64,000 nt of DNA from Acanthacorydalis orientalis (GCA_034766995.1 CM068313.1:3107904-3171903); one strand, 5' to 3'; numbered from the stretch's first letter, positions 10,745 to 23,285 are shown. The notes: generated by a model from the letters alone, not told the origin. Program-made: numbers and translations.

Positions 10745-12040
10745 CTTCTTATCAAATGTGTTCAATAATTTGGCTTCGATCGCTGCTCGTTTCGATGGTG
10801 GTGTCAGCAGACCTGCAAGTATAAAAAACCTTAGATTTTTCTATATCTTATCTTTTTGAATTTCGGTGGACTCTTCGTCTGTTTTTTTTTGTTAATTTAC
10901 TCTCTTATTGATTTTTACATAGTCTCTTCGATCTGTCTGATTGAAATTCGATAAAAGAAATCAACGCATTCTTTATTTTCATAAATAAATTGTTCACCGA
11001 CTCCACTAACCATTAAATATGTTTTTGATCAAAAATGTCCAATAAATAATTATTGGTCGTCTTTGATTGTTGCTCATTCCTATAAAACTGTCATCAGACC
11101 GTTGATGTACATAAAAATCTTAGATTTTTCAATACTTAGCTCTCTGTATTTCAGTGTTGTCTGTGTTTTTCTGTTAATTTACTCTTTTATTGATTTTTAC
11201 ATAGCCTCTTTGATCTTACTGATTGAAATTCGATGAAAAGAAATAAACGCCTTCTCTGTTTTCATAAATAAATTTTTCACTAACCTCAAAAACTATTGAA
11301 TATGTTTCTCATCAAGAATGTCTAATAAATGGTAATTAATCACATTTAATTGTTGCTCATTTCTATGGATGTGTCATCAGACCACTAAAGTAAAGAAAAA
11401 TCATAGATTTTTCTACAGATTTTTCAATACTTAGCTCTTTGAGTTTCAGTAGTCTCTTGATATGCTTTTTTTTGTTAGTTTACTCTTTTATTGATTTTTA
11501 CATAGCCTCTATGATCTTTTCTGATTAAAATTCGATGAAGAGAAATCAACGCATTCTCTATTTTCATAAATAAATTTTTCACTGATCCCACAAACCATTA
11601 AATACGTTTCTGTTCAAAAATGTCCAATAAATGATAATTAATCGCATTTAGTTGTTTCTCATTTCTATGGATGTGTCCTTAAACCACTTAGGTAAGGAAA
11701 AATTATAGATTTTTCTATATCTTGGCTCTCTGAGCATCAATGGTGTCTTGATGTGTTTTTTTTTTGTTAATTTATTCTTTAATTAATTTCTTCACAGCCT
11801 CTTTGATCATTCCGACTGTGCTTCGATACAAGAAACGTCGCATTTTTTATTTTTTCAAATAAATTTTTCACTGACCCCACAAACCAATAAACATGTTTAT
11901 GATCAAAAGTGTCTAATAAACAATTATTCCACATCTTTGATTTTTGTTGATTTCTATGGAAGTGTCATCAAACCATTAAGATACAAAAAAAATCTTTTTC
12001 TAATGATGTCTCTATATCTTAGCTCTCTGAGTATCGAGAC
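10745..12040. repeat. Tandem array of about 290-bp units (4.4 copies), related to a foldback MITE
   Basis: The block GTTAATTTACTCTTTTATTG recurs at about 10892, 11178, 11475 and 11768, spacings about 285, 297 and 293. Each unit also has AAATTTTTCACTGA and AAAATGTCCAATAAATGATA followed by TCATCA. The last motifs match the core of the foldback MITEs at 29669, 30484 and 57105 read in reverse, so the array seems to be an amplified MITE. Confidence 0.8.
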
Positions 12041-12411
12041 TTCCCTACCGATTAGGATTCCAAAAGCATGCGGCATTCAAACATAGAGCACCGTTCCGTG
12101 GATTAATTGATCAGTCAATATTGTGAAAAAAACTTTATGATCCTCGTCTATATTTTTTTAAAATAATTGGATTTTAAAAAATATGTCTGATCTTTAGAAA
12201 CTTTTTTTCATTAGTCTGAATAAAAAGTAATTGAACATTTTTGATAATCTACTATCACATCACTGATGAATCTTTTCGAAGACCTCTGGAGCTGATTTTC
12301 TGAAAAGATTGCCTTCCTTTGAAAATCTTCTATAGAATTCGACATCTAGGACAGACCAACTGGAAATACATCCAACAATCCACATACATACACACATATT
12401 CCACACCGTGT
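12041..12411. other. AT-rich spacer
   Basis: No gene or recognisable repeat seen, apart from the fading edge of the 290-bp array. Confidence 0.35.
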
Positions 12412-12860
12412 TCAGTATACCTTAACTGAACCGTACGTTATTCGTCTAACAAGCAATCGCACATCAGATGATGTAGTGTCGGGGATTTGCCGCGGCCGGC
12501 GAACGGCGTCGGTCCCGGTGAAATTGGGCGAAACAACGACTTGAAAATGGGAACGACGGCGCGGGACGCGAGAGGGACGAACGCCAACAAATCGTACTTT
12601 ATCTGACAAACAATTTCTTATATTCTTGACATTGTCTACAATAAATTTTAAAGTATCGGCTCCAAGCAATCTTGTTATACGTGTTACTGATAAACGCGAC
12701 GGGCACAGCACCACCGGCATGCAGTCAGACAGGCAACGGACGCTCTGTGCCAAAGTGCCAAAAACTCTTTTGCGGTGGTCCGTCGTCGTTGGCGGAAAGA
12801 CGGCGTCGCGGCGGCCGGACGACGGCGGGCGGACGTTTAATCTGACGCTGCTGGCGGTTC
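12412..12860. other. GC-rich island with overlapping frames on both strands
   Basis: Unusually GC-rich for the window (GCCGCGGCCGGCG and similar words). The longest frame is minus 12753-12412. Its first half (TRLLGADTLKFIVDNVKN, residues about 27-44) looks more protein-like than the rest and is followed by a possible donor GTACGA at about 12600. No family is recognised. It could be an exon, a promoter CpG-type island or transposon DNA. Confidence 0.3.
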
Positions 12861-12938
12861 AGAAACATGTTCCACTCAGAACTTGTTTTTTTCTTAATAC
12901 TTGTTTGTTTGTCTGTGTATAACATAAATACATACATT

Positions 12939-12991
<53 letters not shown>

Positions 12992-12995
<4 letters not shown>

Positions 12996-13489
12996 GGACC
13001 CACAAGAGCCATTCATTGTCTTTTCTTTTTGACACGAAGAGTTTCAGATAAGAAAATAAAATATATATTCTCAGGTGGACGCACAGCGGTTCAAACTTAA
13101 AATGGAATAACCTGTATTCAAAATTTCAAATAAATGAAAAGTAACGAAGGAATGTAATTCCAGAAAAAAAAATACATTTTCAGAACATCACTCTTTGTTA
13201 AACCAGTTCCACACTAATTACATTCACTTTCAAAAATAAATCATACTTTCAGTCCAGAAAGCATAAATAGATTTCGTGTTAAAAATGTCCAGTAAATCTG
13301 TTTACTTTTCCGTGATCGTGTGCGATTTTTTGGCCCAAAAGCTGGACCAAACTCATCCCACAAGCAAGTCTTTCGCCCGGCCATGTCCCGTATGATTTTT
13401 TTCTATTCGAAAAGAAAAAATAAATGTAAAATTAAATGAATCATTTTCGAATATAAATAAAAGAAATTTTTTCGGTCGGTAATTTTTTT
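12992..13489. other. Non-coding stretch after a (TA)n tract
   Basis: Follows the (TA)n tract at 12943-12991. The part from about 13320 may be interior of the hAT relic ending at 13573. No coding frame. Confidence 0.35.
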
Positions 13490-13573
13490 AGGGTGTCTTT
13501 TTTTTATCTTCAGTCCGCGGACTCTCTGGAATTTGGTGGCCCGTGTTCGTACATGAGTTTGACACCACTGGTG
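13490..13573 (-). mobile_element. hAT transposon terminal fragment
   Basis: Read on the minus strand it starts CAGTGGTGTCAAACTCATG, the classic hAT terminus, and continues with a GGGCCACCAAATTCCAGAG stretch common in insect hAT ends. The opposite terminus was not found. Confidence 0.55.
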
Positions 13574-13849
13574 TAGAAGAATGTGTCTTCATCTAGAGAA
13601 GAATTTGTCTCCTGACATTTTTATCTTCTGACACCAGTGCACATTCCCAAAAAAAAAAAAAAACAAACACAAAACGCTTGAGGGATTATATAAACAACTG
13701 TTTACAACAAACTATTCAACAAATTGACTTGACGTTTCAAAGCTATTCATAAGTCAGATGTGGCAAAACATCATAGAAAAATTTTAGACAAAACACTGGC
13801 ATCTATACCAATTAGTGAAGTTTTCAAATTGCACCCCTGTGTGTAAATG

Positions 13850-13903
<54 letters not shown>

Positions 13904-14128
13904 AATATAATGTTTATATAGTTCGATACAAGAGCATAAAATGCATGTACGTATATATCTTCCAACAAAACATACAGAAAACCTGTACGAACGCCCCCAA
14001 AGGGCGTTAAGCAACTCAGACCAACGTGTTTATTTGTTAGCAACGACAAAACATAACAGGAAACATACCAAATTAATGGACCATATCTACATAACCAATT
14101 ATATTAAATGAATAATGGTTGAGATTAT

Positions 14129-14161
<33 letters not shown>

Positions 14162-14929
14162 AGACCGTTGCGAATAGCGAATATCGTAACTTCCAGCGAA
14201 CCGTTCGAACTTCGAAATATACGTGCATGTGTTTGTGGGTGTGGGTGTGTATGCACGATCTTGAGCCACTGGGGTGTGTATTGATTTTGCTGTGTGTGTT
14301 TCGAAAAGTTCACACTGCACATTAAATGTTTTGCACGTACGTGTGCAGAATTCGTGTATATTTTGAATACCGTTTAAGCATAGAGACCGTCTTGAAAAAA
14401 AAAACTGTTACATCTGATCACTAAATGGGTTTATCTTAATCGGACATTGAAGAATAAAGTATTGAGAATACCAAAGAGATCCTAGCTGCAGGAGGAAATG
14501 AGTGCAATATTAAAAAGGAAAATGCGAAAAGGACTGATGTTATTGTTGGGAGATATTACACGTCAATATCTTAGAAAATGTATCTAAAATATTCGAATGA
14601 ATATTAGTTGTAAAATTAAGGTTTTTAACACATTTAAGAGGACACCAAATGAGCGATGGTTGTGTCTACTTAACAGGATTTATACAACCAACAGCTGATC
14701 GTTTTTCTTTTTTTTGATTAGTTTAAAAAGGTTTCTGGTCTTGTGTTCTTCCTTGTATACTTATTCTTTCTTCAGCTGTTCCTGGAGAATCTTGCTCCCA
14801 GATTACCAGCTTCTGATTCAACTCTTCATTGGACGTATATTACTTTTTAACTTCTGTTTGTTCGATTAGAAAACATGTCAAAAATCTAGTACTTACCGAC
14901 ACCTAATCAAGTTGTAAACACTAAATATA
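13574..14929. other. Spacer with (TA)n and (CA)n microsatellites, no gene
   Basis: (A)n at about 13650-13663, (TA)n at 13853-13900 and (CA)n(TA)n at 14131-14161. Frames here arise from the microsatellites. Nothing coding is seen between 14162 and 14929. Confidence 0.4.
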
Positions 14930-15775
14930 TTATGTTGGTAGGAAAATAATTGCGGTTTTCTGAGTTCTAACCTGAACTTATTTTAATGAAAGTGTTATTT
15001 CATCATGTTTATGTTAATATCATTTTAAATTCAATTTTTCGGTCTGTATTTCGGTAACATCGATTTTGGTTTTTTATTAATTTTGCTTCAAATCGGGCTG
15101 TTGAATTAAAGATGGAAAAGAAGGAAATAAGAACGATTTGTTCTATGAGTTCAAAGTGGGTGGTAAAAGTTTGAAGATGAACAACTACAAGTTCTACTGA
15201 AAGAAAATCCAGCTCAAACATTCAAAGAATTGACTCGGCAGCTCGTAGTCGATAAATCAACCATTTCATGACGTTTACAAGCCATGTAATAGATCCATAA
15301 AGAAGATAGATGGCTTCCACAGGAATTAACTGAAAATGCCATTGCAAATCGTTTATATATCTCGATTTCTTCACTTGCAAGGCATAAAAGGAAGAGTTTC
15401 TTGTGGCGTATCGTGACCAATGATGAAAAATGGATCTATTCTGACAACCTGAAATGCAAAAAATCATGTATTGATCCTGGCTAACCATCAGCGTCGACAC
15501 CGAAGCGAAATGTCCACGGTCAGAAAGTAATACTCTCTATTTGATGGGATGTGAAGGGTGTCGTTTATTATGAGTTGTTAAAACTGAAGGAAACAATCAC
15601 TATCGAACGTAATCGACAACAATTGGAGCGTTTGAATGAGAGTTTGATGCAAAAACGACCATCAATTGCATCAAATCGCCGAAAAGTGATTATTCTCCAT
15701 GAAAACTCGGCCCCGTATGAAACAAACACTGATGGAGTTCAAATGGGACTAACAAGTGGAACTAAGTTACAGTAG
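14930..15775 (+). mobile_element. Mariner relic with 5' end and most of a degenerate transposase
   Basis: The left end TTGGTAGGAAAATAATTGCG is followed by plus-strand pieces: EDEQLQVLLKENPAQTFKEL and LVVDKSTIS (helix-turn-helix, about 15170-15265), RIVTNDEKWIYSDN with the first Asp (about 15405-15450), WDVKGVVYYELLK (about 15548-15587) and KVIILHENSAPYE, where HDNARPH has become HENSAP, losing the second Asp. Stops after STIS and DPG confirm a dead copy. Confidence 0.82.
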
Positions 15776-15859
15776 TTAGTGAAAAATTATAATAAAGGCC
15801 CACTATTTCTTTCATATAGAAGATAGTGACAATAAACTTTTATAAATTAAACCCTTAAT

Positions 15860-16260
15860 CCATCAATTACATCAAATGTCCGAAGTGATTCTTCTCTATG
15901 ACAACGCTCGCCCCCATGTTGCTACAGCCCTGAAATAAACACTTATCGAGCTCGAAAGGAAAGTTCTCCCGCACCCAGAGTATTCTCCGGATCTGTCTCC
16001 AAGTGATTATCATCTGTTCCGATCGATGCAACACGCTTTGGAAGATACAGATTCCCATAACCACTGAGAAGTCGAAAATTCGGTTGCTGAATGGATTGGC
16101 ACAAAAGATAGACCGTTCTTTCGTCGCGAAATTCAACTTCTGCCAGAAAATTGGGAAAAATTCGTAGCTACCGAGCGCAAATACTTTGATTAATGTATTC
16201 ACACATTCTTTTATTGAAATAAATGCTCAAAGAACACAAAAAAATACAGCGGCTTTCAAC
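15860..16260 (+). mobile_element. Second, partly overlapping mariner copy (C-terminal half)
   Basis: It restarts upstream of the second catalytic Asp: EVILLYDNARPHVATALK, then EVLPHP-like, YSPDLSPSDYHLFRSM with the third Asp, and FFRREIQLLPENWEKFVATE with a stop at about 16190. It repeats a region already present in the preceding relic, so two copies of one family are fused. One stop follows TALK. Confidence 0.82.
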
Positions 16261-16261
16261 G

Positions 16262-17181
16262 CAAGCGCCCGATATAGTGTGTCAGTTTTTGTTATTGCTG
16301 TCCGAATTGATTTGTTCACATACCGAGATATGAACCTGAACTTGGTATCAATCAAAAATCCGCTAGTGAATTTCGACGAGATTGCAAAATACGTGCGGTC
16401 GATTACTACATATCTGTTACAGTTCTCGTGTCCCAAGTATCTTGCAAACGTATCTGAAATGATTCAATAACCAATTATTTTGACACACTTTTTTTCCTAT
16501 TAAATCCTTTAAGACCGCATAATCCACCGTCGTCGCGATACGTATCTAGTGTTTCGGCGGAATTTAACCGCGATTCGAACGTATCTGTCCCATTGATCGC
16601 GCACAGCCGAAACCATTGTCGAATGACTAACAGTTTCTCGGCACCACGCTGTTTCGTACAGTAATTGCGTTTGTTATGACCGATCGATTATGCGGATTAA
16701 AAATAAATAAATACACTAAATCGCATGCATATTATCGGATACTGTGATCGTCGAGTCACGCGAAATGTATTAATGGGATAGCGTGGAAGTGAGACACGCT
16801 GAACGAGTGGAAGCGTGAAGGAGCGAGACGGCGGTCCGAGAGAGATGTCGTCGCGATCGGGCGACAGTTTCAGACAGTCGAACGCGTGGACCGTCGGTTA
16901 CACATCCGAGCGCGCTAATTGTACTAAATTGAATGCTGACGACCTTCGACTAATTCGTTCAGAAAACAATTCGATATTATTAATCACAATTCATCCGACT
17001 TTCGGGACGTGTGACAGATCTAACCCGTAAAACTTTGTCGCAAATGTCAATTAGCGAAAAGTCAGACGGGCGACACTAATATCCTGATCGGGATTTATAT
17101 ACCTGTTTCACTGTCACTTTCGCCACCCGAGTTGATCCCCTGACTTGTTTTGTAATGTGGTCGAGTTATTTTTAATGTCTG

Positions 17182-17183
<2 letters not shown>
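16262..17183. other. Unique DNA, no gene recognised
   Basis: A 94-codon frame (16186-16470) begins in the mariner tail and continues into unique DNA without a domain. GC content rises at 16520-17030, but frames there show no family signature. Confidence 0.35.
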
Positions 17184-17226
<43 letters not shown>

Positions 17227-17255
17227 CATATATATGTATATATATATATATATAA

Positions 17256-17645
17256 CGCCAAAATAGTTCAGACTCCAAACAACACAACGAAGTATGGAAA
17301 TATGCATGTTGGGAATAACAAAAAGAGATAGAAAGAGAATAGAATGGATACGAAAACAAATAGGAGTCCCAGATATAACAAGAATAGTAAAGAGTATGAA
17401 ATGGAAATGGGCGGAACATGTCGCAAGAAGAGAGGACAACCGATGGACAAGAGAAATTATTGACTGGGAACCAAGGAATATAAAAAGACCCAGAAAGAGA
17501 CCAATGAACAGATGGAATAAGGATATTAAAAACTTTCTTGGAAATCTGTGGAAAACAGAGGCACTGAATCGAACAAAATGGAAAATCATGGAAGAGGCCT
17601 TCATCCAACAGTGGATTAACAGAGGCTGAAGATGATGATGATAAT
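17256..17645 (+). mobile_element. RTE-type retrotransposon 3' end between two (TA)n tracts
   Basis: Intact frame to the natural stop (17627-17629): MLGITKRDRKRIEWIRKQ, MKWKWAEHVARREDNRW and RKRPMNRWNKDIKNFLGN, ending FIQQWINRG. This is the C-terminal domain of RTE-class polyproteins. The stop is followed at once by GATGATGATGATAATGG, the simple-repeat tail typical of RTE, then (TA)n. The 5' truncation joins another (TA)n tract (17185-17255). Confidence 0.88.
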
Positions 17646-17715
<70 letters not shown>

Positions 17716-17722
<7 letters not shown>

Positions 17723-18197
17723 TGTTAGCATGCGTGGGAAAAGGGCGCTTTAATACTAACACAAAGTAGATAACAATTTATTTAGAAACTATTATAAATA
17801 ACAACGGCGATGGATAATGCATCTGTACAAACCAGATGTTCATCACAATCCGCATCCGCACACACTACGTCCGTTGCTCGGTTCTAATTTATCCTTAAAC
17901 TATCAATGTTTATTATAAACAACAACAGTGCGTTTCCACGACAGCACACGGGTAAGGAATCTAGACGTTCGGCTTCAGGTGTCATCTAACATTACATATA
18001 TATATATATATATATGAGAGTATGTAATTTGTATAATCGAATGTATGACAATAAAATAAAATAAGAAAAAAAAACGATGAATATTTGGAAAATTGTGCGT
18101 TTTGTCGGTCATAACCTATAAAAATTTAATCAAACTTGCACGTACGGACCTTAATATATATTTAGACACCCCTGTACCCTCATTCACATACATGCAT

Positions 18198-18260
<63 letters not shown>

Positions 18261-18535
18261 TATAGATATATAGATATATTTATACAAATTTGAATGTATG
18301 CATAGTGGACGGAAGGTCAAAAAACTATCATCGCTGTTGAGACGAGCGGAGATGATCTAACAATGTGTGCGGTTTGTATGCAAAGGTTGGACCGTTGTCG
18401 ATGATTGGCCTCATCTAAATGCACATCTCATGTAAAGATAAAGATTGTTATTTAGTGTCGATGCTGTCCCGTAGCCGAGAACCAATTCCCGTCGAACGGT
18501 TTGACTCCTCTTCGCACAATGCGACGTGTATATCG

Positions 18536-18588
<53 letters not shown>

Positions 18589-19344
18589 GCTGGGGTTGGT
18601 ATATTGTATTCTGGACACATTCGAAAGCTGTTATGTCTGCATCACGACATTCTCAATACATAACCGATAAATTCTAGCTAGTTATGAGTCGGGAATCGTT
18701 TAGCGAACTGGAATAGTAAGAACAGTTTTGTTTAGAAAACGTATTACTTTAAAGATTGCCCGATACAATTTTTACAGTCTTCCTGTTTGTATAAAATCTG
18801 ATTGGGGTATAAAAATTGATAGCGCGGGTAACGGAAAACAGTACGGGTAGATTTCACTTGCACAAAATGATTGATACGCCACGATATACAACTTTATTCC
18901 ACTTGCAGTCTTTGACAATGTTGTTCAGTTATTTTTCATCGATGCTGCTAAGCTATCTGTCATAAATGATTTTTCATTCCGGATTAATCGTGCGAAATTC
19001 TTACAAATAAAATATTTAATCATCGTTCATTGATTCGTTTGATTGATGTCAAGCAACAGCATACATGGGAGGTTAAAATGAGGTAGTGCGTGCGTACGAC
19101 GCCACTCCGACTCCAGCTAGCGTCGAATAGACTCTCGGACCCAATTCCGTCTCTCATTTCAAATGGTTAACGCTGGTAACCTGAGTAACCTCACTCAAGA
19201 TCAGATAGAGGGCTCAGGATGGATAGAGGGGTCAGGGATAGCAAGATCGGAAGAATTTTCCTATGAAAAGGGGGTTAAGCGTGGGAGTAACAACCCTACC
19301 TAGTATAATAACAAACTTTACAAAACTTTAAAATAAGCCAGACA
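17716..19344. other. Spacer with several (TA)n tracts, no gene
   Basis: (TA)n at 17995-18015, a (CA)n(TA)n composite at 18198-18260, and a pure (TA)n at 18538-18586. The rest (18590-19344) has mixed composition with no recognisable domain; the stretch 19070-19290 is GC-richer and unexplained. Confidence 0.4.
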
Positions 19345-19620
19345 CTGGATGTATAAGTTTGTTGCATTGAAAGCCGCTTTTTTTGTGTTCTTTGAGCATT
19401 AATTTCAATAACAAAATGTGTGAAACATTAATCAAAGTATTTTCCCTCAGAAGCCTTGACTTTGTCCCATTTTTTTCAGAACATATATTAATCGCTCAGG
19501 GCCAGGTCCGGAGAATACGCTGGGTGCGGGAGAACCTCCTATTCGAACTCCATCAGTGTTTGTTTCACACGGGACTGAGCGTTGCCATGGAGAAGAATCA
19601 CTTTTTAAGTACATGAACGG
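19345..19620 (-). mobile_element. Mariner C-terminal fragment, inverted
   Basis: Minus-strand frames include VILLHGNAQS (second Asp replaced by Gly), EVLPHPAYSPDLALSD (third Asp region) and KVKASEGKYFD followed by a stop. Same family as 14930-16260, opposite orientation, internally shortened. Confidence 0.75.
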
Positions 19621-19787
19621 TTAAAGGTTTGAAATTGATTTAATTGAGCTTAAATTTCAATGAAAATTCACTGATTTTAATTACCCTTTTCTTCCTTTGG
19701 ACGGTATACACACTTTTATAACAGTTTTCCAAATGCCATGTACTCACGTATTTTTCTTAACTCTCTCATCTCTCTCTCTCGCTCTCT

Positions 19788-19831
<44 letters not shown>

Positions 19832-20251
19832 TGTACTAAGCAAGTGAAAACCCCAAAAGTCATCATGTTATCTTTACTGGACTTTTTATAAGACCTGCCT
19901 TCCCAGAGATAAATATCGCTTGCTTCACAAACACGCCCTACTCATGCTATCCCTTTTTAGTAGCATCTATAATTTGTGTGCAACTATTTTCAAGGACTAA
20001 GCACACGAAGAGTAAAATTAGAACCAAGATATGTGATGAGCACCATGAGAACTCACTGAGAATTGCAACTACTTCCATCGGATCAGATATTGATGCATTA
20101 GTTTCTCAAAAACCATGTCAAATATCCCACTAGATTTATGTTACCCTCTTTTATTTTACTTTTATGACAAAAATATAAAAAAAAATGAATGTTAATGAAT
20201 GAAAATGTGCGAATGAAGTTTTATTACTTAGATATATACATTTTTTATATC
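19621..20251. other. Spacer with a (TC)n(TA)n composite, no gene
   Basis: (TC)n at about 19768-19790 runs into (TA)n at 19791-19828. Nothing coding is seen. Confidence 0.4.
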
Positions 20252-20350
20252 AGTGCTCGCAAACTTGTTACTGGCTCGACGATTTTAAAAGATCCTCCGA
20301 AAGGGGCATCGAATAATTAGGATTATCATGCGAAGACCTTTTTTTGCTTA
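20252..20350 (+). mobile_element. hAT-type 5' terminal fragment
   Basis: Starts CAGTGCTCGCAAACTTGTT, a hAT-like terminus, and contains ATTAGGATTATCATGCGAAG, nearly repeated at 23298-23320 (ATTAGGATTATTATGCGAGG) in another hAT relic, so both come from one family. Confidence 0.5.
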
Positions 20351-22167
20351 TCTTTTATATATGACTTCTGCTATATCAAATATGACTTCTGTTTTACTGC
20401 AATATACAATGTCTTTTTTTGTCTGATTAATTCTTCAATTCTCTCTTCTAGTCATTTAAAACTAATTTCCAAAATAACTACATCATCGAAGCGCATGTGA
20501 CAGTTTTTCGCTTTTTATTCCTTCGATGTATGTTAAAAAGTTGTTAATACAGACCGTTACACGTGTGATAAAACACGCATTATAAATTTATCAGCGTGCA
20601 TTTAACAATTTGACTTTTTTTAATTATCTTTGACGTTTTGGAAACGTTCAAATAGCATAATACGGTAATAATTAATTGCTCCGCTTACATATAAACATGT
20701 ACTGACGCCATCTTGACACGCGTTGCTATGCAACCGAACATAACTTTGTTTCATAGCGCGTTCCACGTTATGAAGATAATTGCAATCGCATTGTGGTCTG
20801 TCATGTTTGTGTGTGTGTGTTCTTTCCTATCGCTGTTAGACAATATTATTAGATTGTTGTGGTTAAAAACGTGAATTATTCTCTATTAATCATTTTTAGG
20901 TCTATTGGACAAATATATCGTATATTTTAAATTAAATCTGTAGTTTGTCGTTTCTGTTCAGTGCAGAAATGTCTTAAAATAAAATGTGTTGTTCCCTAGA
21001 CTGCATAAACATAGATTTGACTGTATGTATATTAGTAACAAATAATATTTGTATACTGTTTATGTTTTATATATGAATTCAATCTATTAATTAACGCATT
21101 GGTTTTGTTCATTTACCAGTACTGACAAGTGAAGTTGGCTTGAAATTTTAATTAATAAGAATCCGAGAAATACGGGGTCTGTAAAGTAGATTGTACGCAT
21201 TTCTGCGAATTCCTCTTAATTAGGACGATTAAGACACAGTCCTATATTTCTTGCAATAAACTTTTCAAATTATTTGTGTGAAACGGATAACAAGAAATTT
21301 TAAAACTAGCGCTCTGAAATAACGAACTACTACTAGCGCCACATCAAGCCTACATACAAATCGTCTCCTCAACCTCGAGGCGAATATAACAAAGGCCTGA
21401 TGTAAACGATATAAAAGTTCACTCGTAATCGGAAAGAGACAGAATGAGAAAAATACAAGTTAGGGTTCATTTGGTATTGCTGTAAATTCCGTGAGTGACT
21501 ACGTTCTGTTCGAACAAAGTTGTGACAGTAATTAATAAACAGAGTCGTTAGCTGTTCATTTGCCCGTGTCACTAAAAGATGACACTGTCATCGGCATGTT
21601 TCTTTTCCATTGTCGTGGCCCGTTGTCATCATAATTGTTCTCTGAATAATTACATCGCATTAAGTAATACCGTTGCGTCGTCGACGACAGACGCAAGTGT
21701 TCGACGTCGTTGCCGCCCGCGCACGACGCACTTACTTACACACAACACACCGCACGAAGAATTTCGTTACAGAACTTTATGTCGTTGTGGTCGTCGTCGT
21801 CGTTGTTGCTGCCGCTGCACTGTGCAGCTATACATTTACTTTGCAGGTCACGGCGGCGAGTCCATATTTTCTCCGCCGGTTCTTTTTTGTACAACGTACA
21901 GAATAAACTTTTCCTATTTGCGGTTAATGCATAAGAGACTACTCCGTGTTCGAATTTTGATTAAGTACTCGACGTGCTTCACAAACATGATGTAAGTGTA
22001 TATAAAAGATGCTCCGTTTTTTCTTTATATCATATTCTGTATTAACACTCTGTCGACCAAACTTCCATTGTTAACATTTTGCGAATTTCATTTGTGTTGA
22101 AGAAAATACTCATGGAGATATGAGTTTTATATTTCAACATTTATATGTTAGAATATGTCACTTATGT

Positions 22168-22181
<14 letters not shown>
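20351..22181. other. Unique DNA with a GTC-rich patch, no gene assigned
   Basis: Frames at 21579-21995 overlap in three phases across a GTC/CGT-rich patch (21670-21850) and are likely compositional. No domain recognised. Confidence 0.35.
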
Positions 22182-22229
<48 letters not shown>

Positions 22230-22351
22230 CATACAATTAAAAGCGCACGATCGATCCCGAAACATTAACAGGGCGGAGCATCGTTCCATCATCTTCATAC
22301 TTTTCAATCGAACACAATATCATTAATTATCATATAGCGCTATCAATTTAC

Positions 22352-22582
22352 ATATTGATCATTTCGGAAATACGCTCTATCGGACGGGGTGGTCCGTCGA
22401 CGGAGAATGGAAGCCGCCGGTCGCAATCCGACTGTGTATAATCTCCATCTGACCCACTGTTCGACATCAATAGTCCTTTGTCCATCGTACATAAACCTCC
22501 CAGTGATATTGATGTGTGTGCGGCGGATCCGACGGGGCCACAGAAAGCCAGTGTTCTATTAGATGCCCATACATCAACGTTA
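22352..22582 (-). CDS. Candidate orphan coding exon, unidentified gene
   Basis: Minus-strand open stretch of 76 codons with balanced amino-acid use: NVDVWASNRTLAFCGPVGSA, then SLGGLCTMDKGLLMSNSGSD and RRLPFSVDGPPRPIERISEM. A possible acceptor (TTTGTTAG) precedes it at 22583 and a donor GTAAAT follows at 22351. Non-coding frames nearby are microsatellite-driven, while this one is not. The composition (Ser, Asp, PPRP) recalls a cytoplasmic or linker segment, but no family is recognised and no neighbouring exon was joined. Confidence 0.35.
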
Positions 22583-22687
22583 CTAACAAACACACCCTCG
22601 TAACATTTGATGTACACGTTACGGTTTCAATAAATATCTTAACATGCGATACACTATCTGTGTATGTCTCTACACACACACACATAC

Positions 22688-22748
<61 letters not shown>

Positions 22749-23127
22749 CGTTATTCAAACCCCGTATTGACAAATTTACATTCGACCCTATTGAACCAAA
22801 TCATTATTGTTTTAGTTTACATGCAATTAAGATGTAGTTTCAGCATCAAAGAAATCGAGTTCATTAAATTGTATTTGTGTTAGGATGTACATACAGTCTG
22901 CTGTGGTGGAGCCAGTAGATCGATAAGTCAGATGCCTGTCTGCCTGACTGGCATTTCGGCCGTCCCTTAATACGGACGTTCTAAATGCGGACGCACTAAC
23001 GAGAAATTAGTGACTTGCAACTTGGAATGCTTCTCTAAACTCGATATGTTATCGTACAATTTGCTTAGAAGTTCACAAAGACAACACTCGAGACTTGTTG
23101 AGTACCTCGACTGACTGTCGATCTGAC

Positions 23128-23131
<4 letters not shown>

Positions 23132-23177
<46 letters not shown>

Positions 23178-23178
23178 C

Positions 23179-23236
<58 letters not shown>

Positions 23237-23237
23237 C

Positions 23238-23285
<48 letters not shown>
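23132..23285. repeat. Triple (TA)n block with repeated TATGTATATACATATT spacers
   Basis: Three (TA)n runs are separated by two identical spacers at about 23169-23182 and 23228-23242. Each spacer is itself near-palindromic, so the block is a small tandem duplication of about 60 bp made almost wholly of self-complementary sequence. Confidence 0.85.

Noticed and set aside
17114..17731. 205-codon minus frame
   Set aside because: It is the antisense of the RTE fragment extended through (TA)n tracts (YIYIYI runs).
19070..19290. Possible second rDNA or R2 relic because of a GTGGGAGTAAC word
   Set aside because: Only a short word resembles 28S; the surrounding bases do not follow the rRNA sequence.
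21579..21995. 138-codon frame with Arg/Cys runs
   Set aside because: A GTC-rich patch open in three phases with no domain; compositional.
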